A stretch of DNA of 7,402 nucleotides from Balneolales bacterium. Its GTDB lineage: Bacteria > Bacteroidota > Rhodothermia > Balneolales > Natronogracilivirgulaceae. Made by a program: the position numbers and the translations under genes. Shown here piece after piece: positions 6,428 through 7,402 of this stretch; positions within the stretch are counted from its first letter, which is position 1, and each line of letters starts with the position of its first letter. The notes below the pieces were generated by a model. The model had not been told where the DNA came from, ran no database searches, and saw only the letters and a program-made list of their open reading frames with translations. The stretch spans positions 1-7,402 of the forward strand of contig SKIC01000324.1 in the NCBI GenBank assembly GCA_007116685.1. The letters are read 5' to 3'.

Positions 6428-6561
6428 GATTTCTTTACCTGAAGGATTATTTGGATGAGCAATCAAGTAAATAAGTTCTGAAAATTGAGTTTGAGCCATT
6501 TAAACCAACATGCGTTCTTATTCAATATCCAGTGCTTAGTATTTTTTGATATGCTCATCTT

Positions 6562-6601
6562 ATCCTATTTCAGGATTAAGGGAAATTTTATTCCTTTTTT
6601 T
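6562..6601 (+). terminator. Two adjacent hairpins, the second with a T-run, upstream of the S41 protease gene
   Basis: ATCCT (6562-6566) pairs with AGGAT (6572-6576) around ATTTC. One base later AAGGGAA (6578-6584) pairs with TTCCTTT (6591-6597, one G-U), and the T-run continues to 6601. The second hairpin has the form of a weak intrinsic terminator. It lies 43 bases before the ATG of the protease gene and almost 200 bases past hslU, so it could be a back-up terminator or an attenuator in the protease leader. Confidence 0.35.
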
Positions 6602-6644
6602 ACCGTTGTAACATCAAATAAAAGTCGTACACAACACATTTGAA

Positions 6645-7402
6645 ATGACAATTAAAAAATTTTTAGCGCCCAACATAGCTCTTGTATTTGTACTCTTCTT
6701 GCTGTGGCTTACCGGGGCGGAAACTATTTTCAAGGGTGCAAACGAATATCAAACGAATCTGAAAAAGTACATGGATGTACAGCGCATGATTATCGATAAT
6801 TATCATGAGCCAGTAGATTTGAGCGAATTGCACAAAAACAGTATCAGGGGATTTGTATCTCGCCTAAGTGATACAACGATGACAGTTAGCGGTACACCTC
6901 TGGATACAACTTTTAGCGATGTTACCATTTCTACCCCACGCGAAGCATTTGCCCGCTTTGAGCGTGCTTACACATTTCTGGCAAACAATAGTCCTGATGA
7001 GGATATGGCTGCCAGAACTGCCGACGCTATCCGAGGTATGTTTTGGGATTTAGATCCACACTCGGTGTACATTCCGCCAGAAAGCAGTGACGAAATCAGA
7101 GATTCTTTTGCCGGTCAATTCCAGGGCATCGGGGTTCAATTTCAAATTATTTCAGATACCATTACTGTAATTTCTGCCATATCAGGTGGACCAAGCGATC
7201 AATTAGGAATTCAATCCGGTGACAGAATCGTAACTATTGATGGTGATTCTGCCGTTGGTTTTTCTGAACAAGATGTAATGCGATCGCTACGTGGCCCGAA
7301 AGGTACCGAAGTAAGAGTAGGAATCAAGCGCCCGAATATTGATGATATGCTCAATTTCACCATCGTGCGCGATAATATTCCTATCTACACTGTAGATTCA
7401 GC
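6645..7402 (+). CDS. S41-family C-terminal processing peptidase (CtpA-like), 3' end missing
   Basis: The frame is open from ATG 6645 to the window edge; 252 codons are visible. It is the first start after an in-frame stop at 6609-6611, and no Shine-Dalgarno site precedes it. Residues 8-26 (around NIALVFVLFLLWLTGA) are a hydrophobic signal peptide or membrane anchor after a short basic N-terminus, so the protein acts in the envelope. ADAIRGMFWDLDPHSVYIPPE (126-146) is the hallmark segment before the PDZ domain of CtpA-type proteases. FQGIGVQF begins a PDZ domain at about 155-245, with IQSGDRIVTIDG and LRGPKGTEVRVGIKR. The Ser-Lys catalytic domain would lie beyond the window, so activity cannot be judged. 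The family trims or degrades periplasmic proteins. A second copy-like segment at about 42-76 (LHKNSIRGFVSRLSD) precedes the usual one. The two hairpins just upstream may affect its transcription. Confidence 0.92.
   Translation, partial: MTIKKFLAPNIALVFVLFLLWLTGAETIFKGANEYQTNLKKYMDVQRMIIDNYHEPVDLSELHKNSIRGFVSRLSDTTMTVSGTPLDTTFSDVTISTPREAFARFERAYTFLANNSPDEDMAARTADAIRGMFWDLDPHSVYIPPESSDEIRDSFAGQFQGIGVQFQIISDTITVISAISGGPSDQLGIQSGDRIVTIDGDSAVGFSEQDVMRSLRGPKGTEVRVGIKRPNIDDMLNFTIVRDNIPIYTVDS

Overview
This is a housekeeping stretch of a bacterial chromosome. All five recognisable protein genes lie on the + strand. In order they are the end of a biotin carboxyl carrier protein, murA, an RNase E/G-family ribonuclease, hslV-hslU, and the start of a CtpA-like S41 protease. 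Moderate GC by eye, mostly missing Shine-Dalgarno sites, the large insertion in the RNase S1 domain and the short propeptide on HslV point to the Bacteroidota/Balneolota/Rhodothermota side of the tree. That placement is an inference from family resemblance, not a database result.

Layout. Bases 1-426 hold the C-terminal part of a biotinyl protein whose stop overlaps the TTG start of murA (419-1699), so the two are probably co-translated. A 399-base gap (1700-2098) carries no convincing protein gene. It holds a series of inverted repeats that could fold, in the sense direction, into three successive domains just upstream of the ribonuclease gene. The last of these has mutually exclusive pairings close to the start codon. 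The ribonuclease gene (2099-4402) is followed after 16 bases by hslV (4419-4961) and after 2 more by hslU (4964-6379), a compact likely operon. A hairpin with T-tracts (6397-6427) follows hslU. The 265-base gap after it ends with two adjacent hairpins, the second with a T-run. The S41 protease gene then begins at 6645 and runs off the window.

Functionally the window joins cell-wall precursor synthesis (MurA), RNA turnover (RNase E/G with a long charged tail) and protein quality control (HslUV in the cytoplasm, CtpA-like protease in the envelope). No mobile element, CRISPR array, tRNA or rRNA was seen, and there is no sign of a new multi-gene system. The most interesting material is the structured non-coding leader of the ribonuclease gene, followed by the ribonuclease's C-terminal tail and the extra N-terminal segment of the S41 protease.
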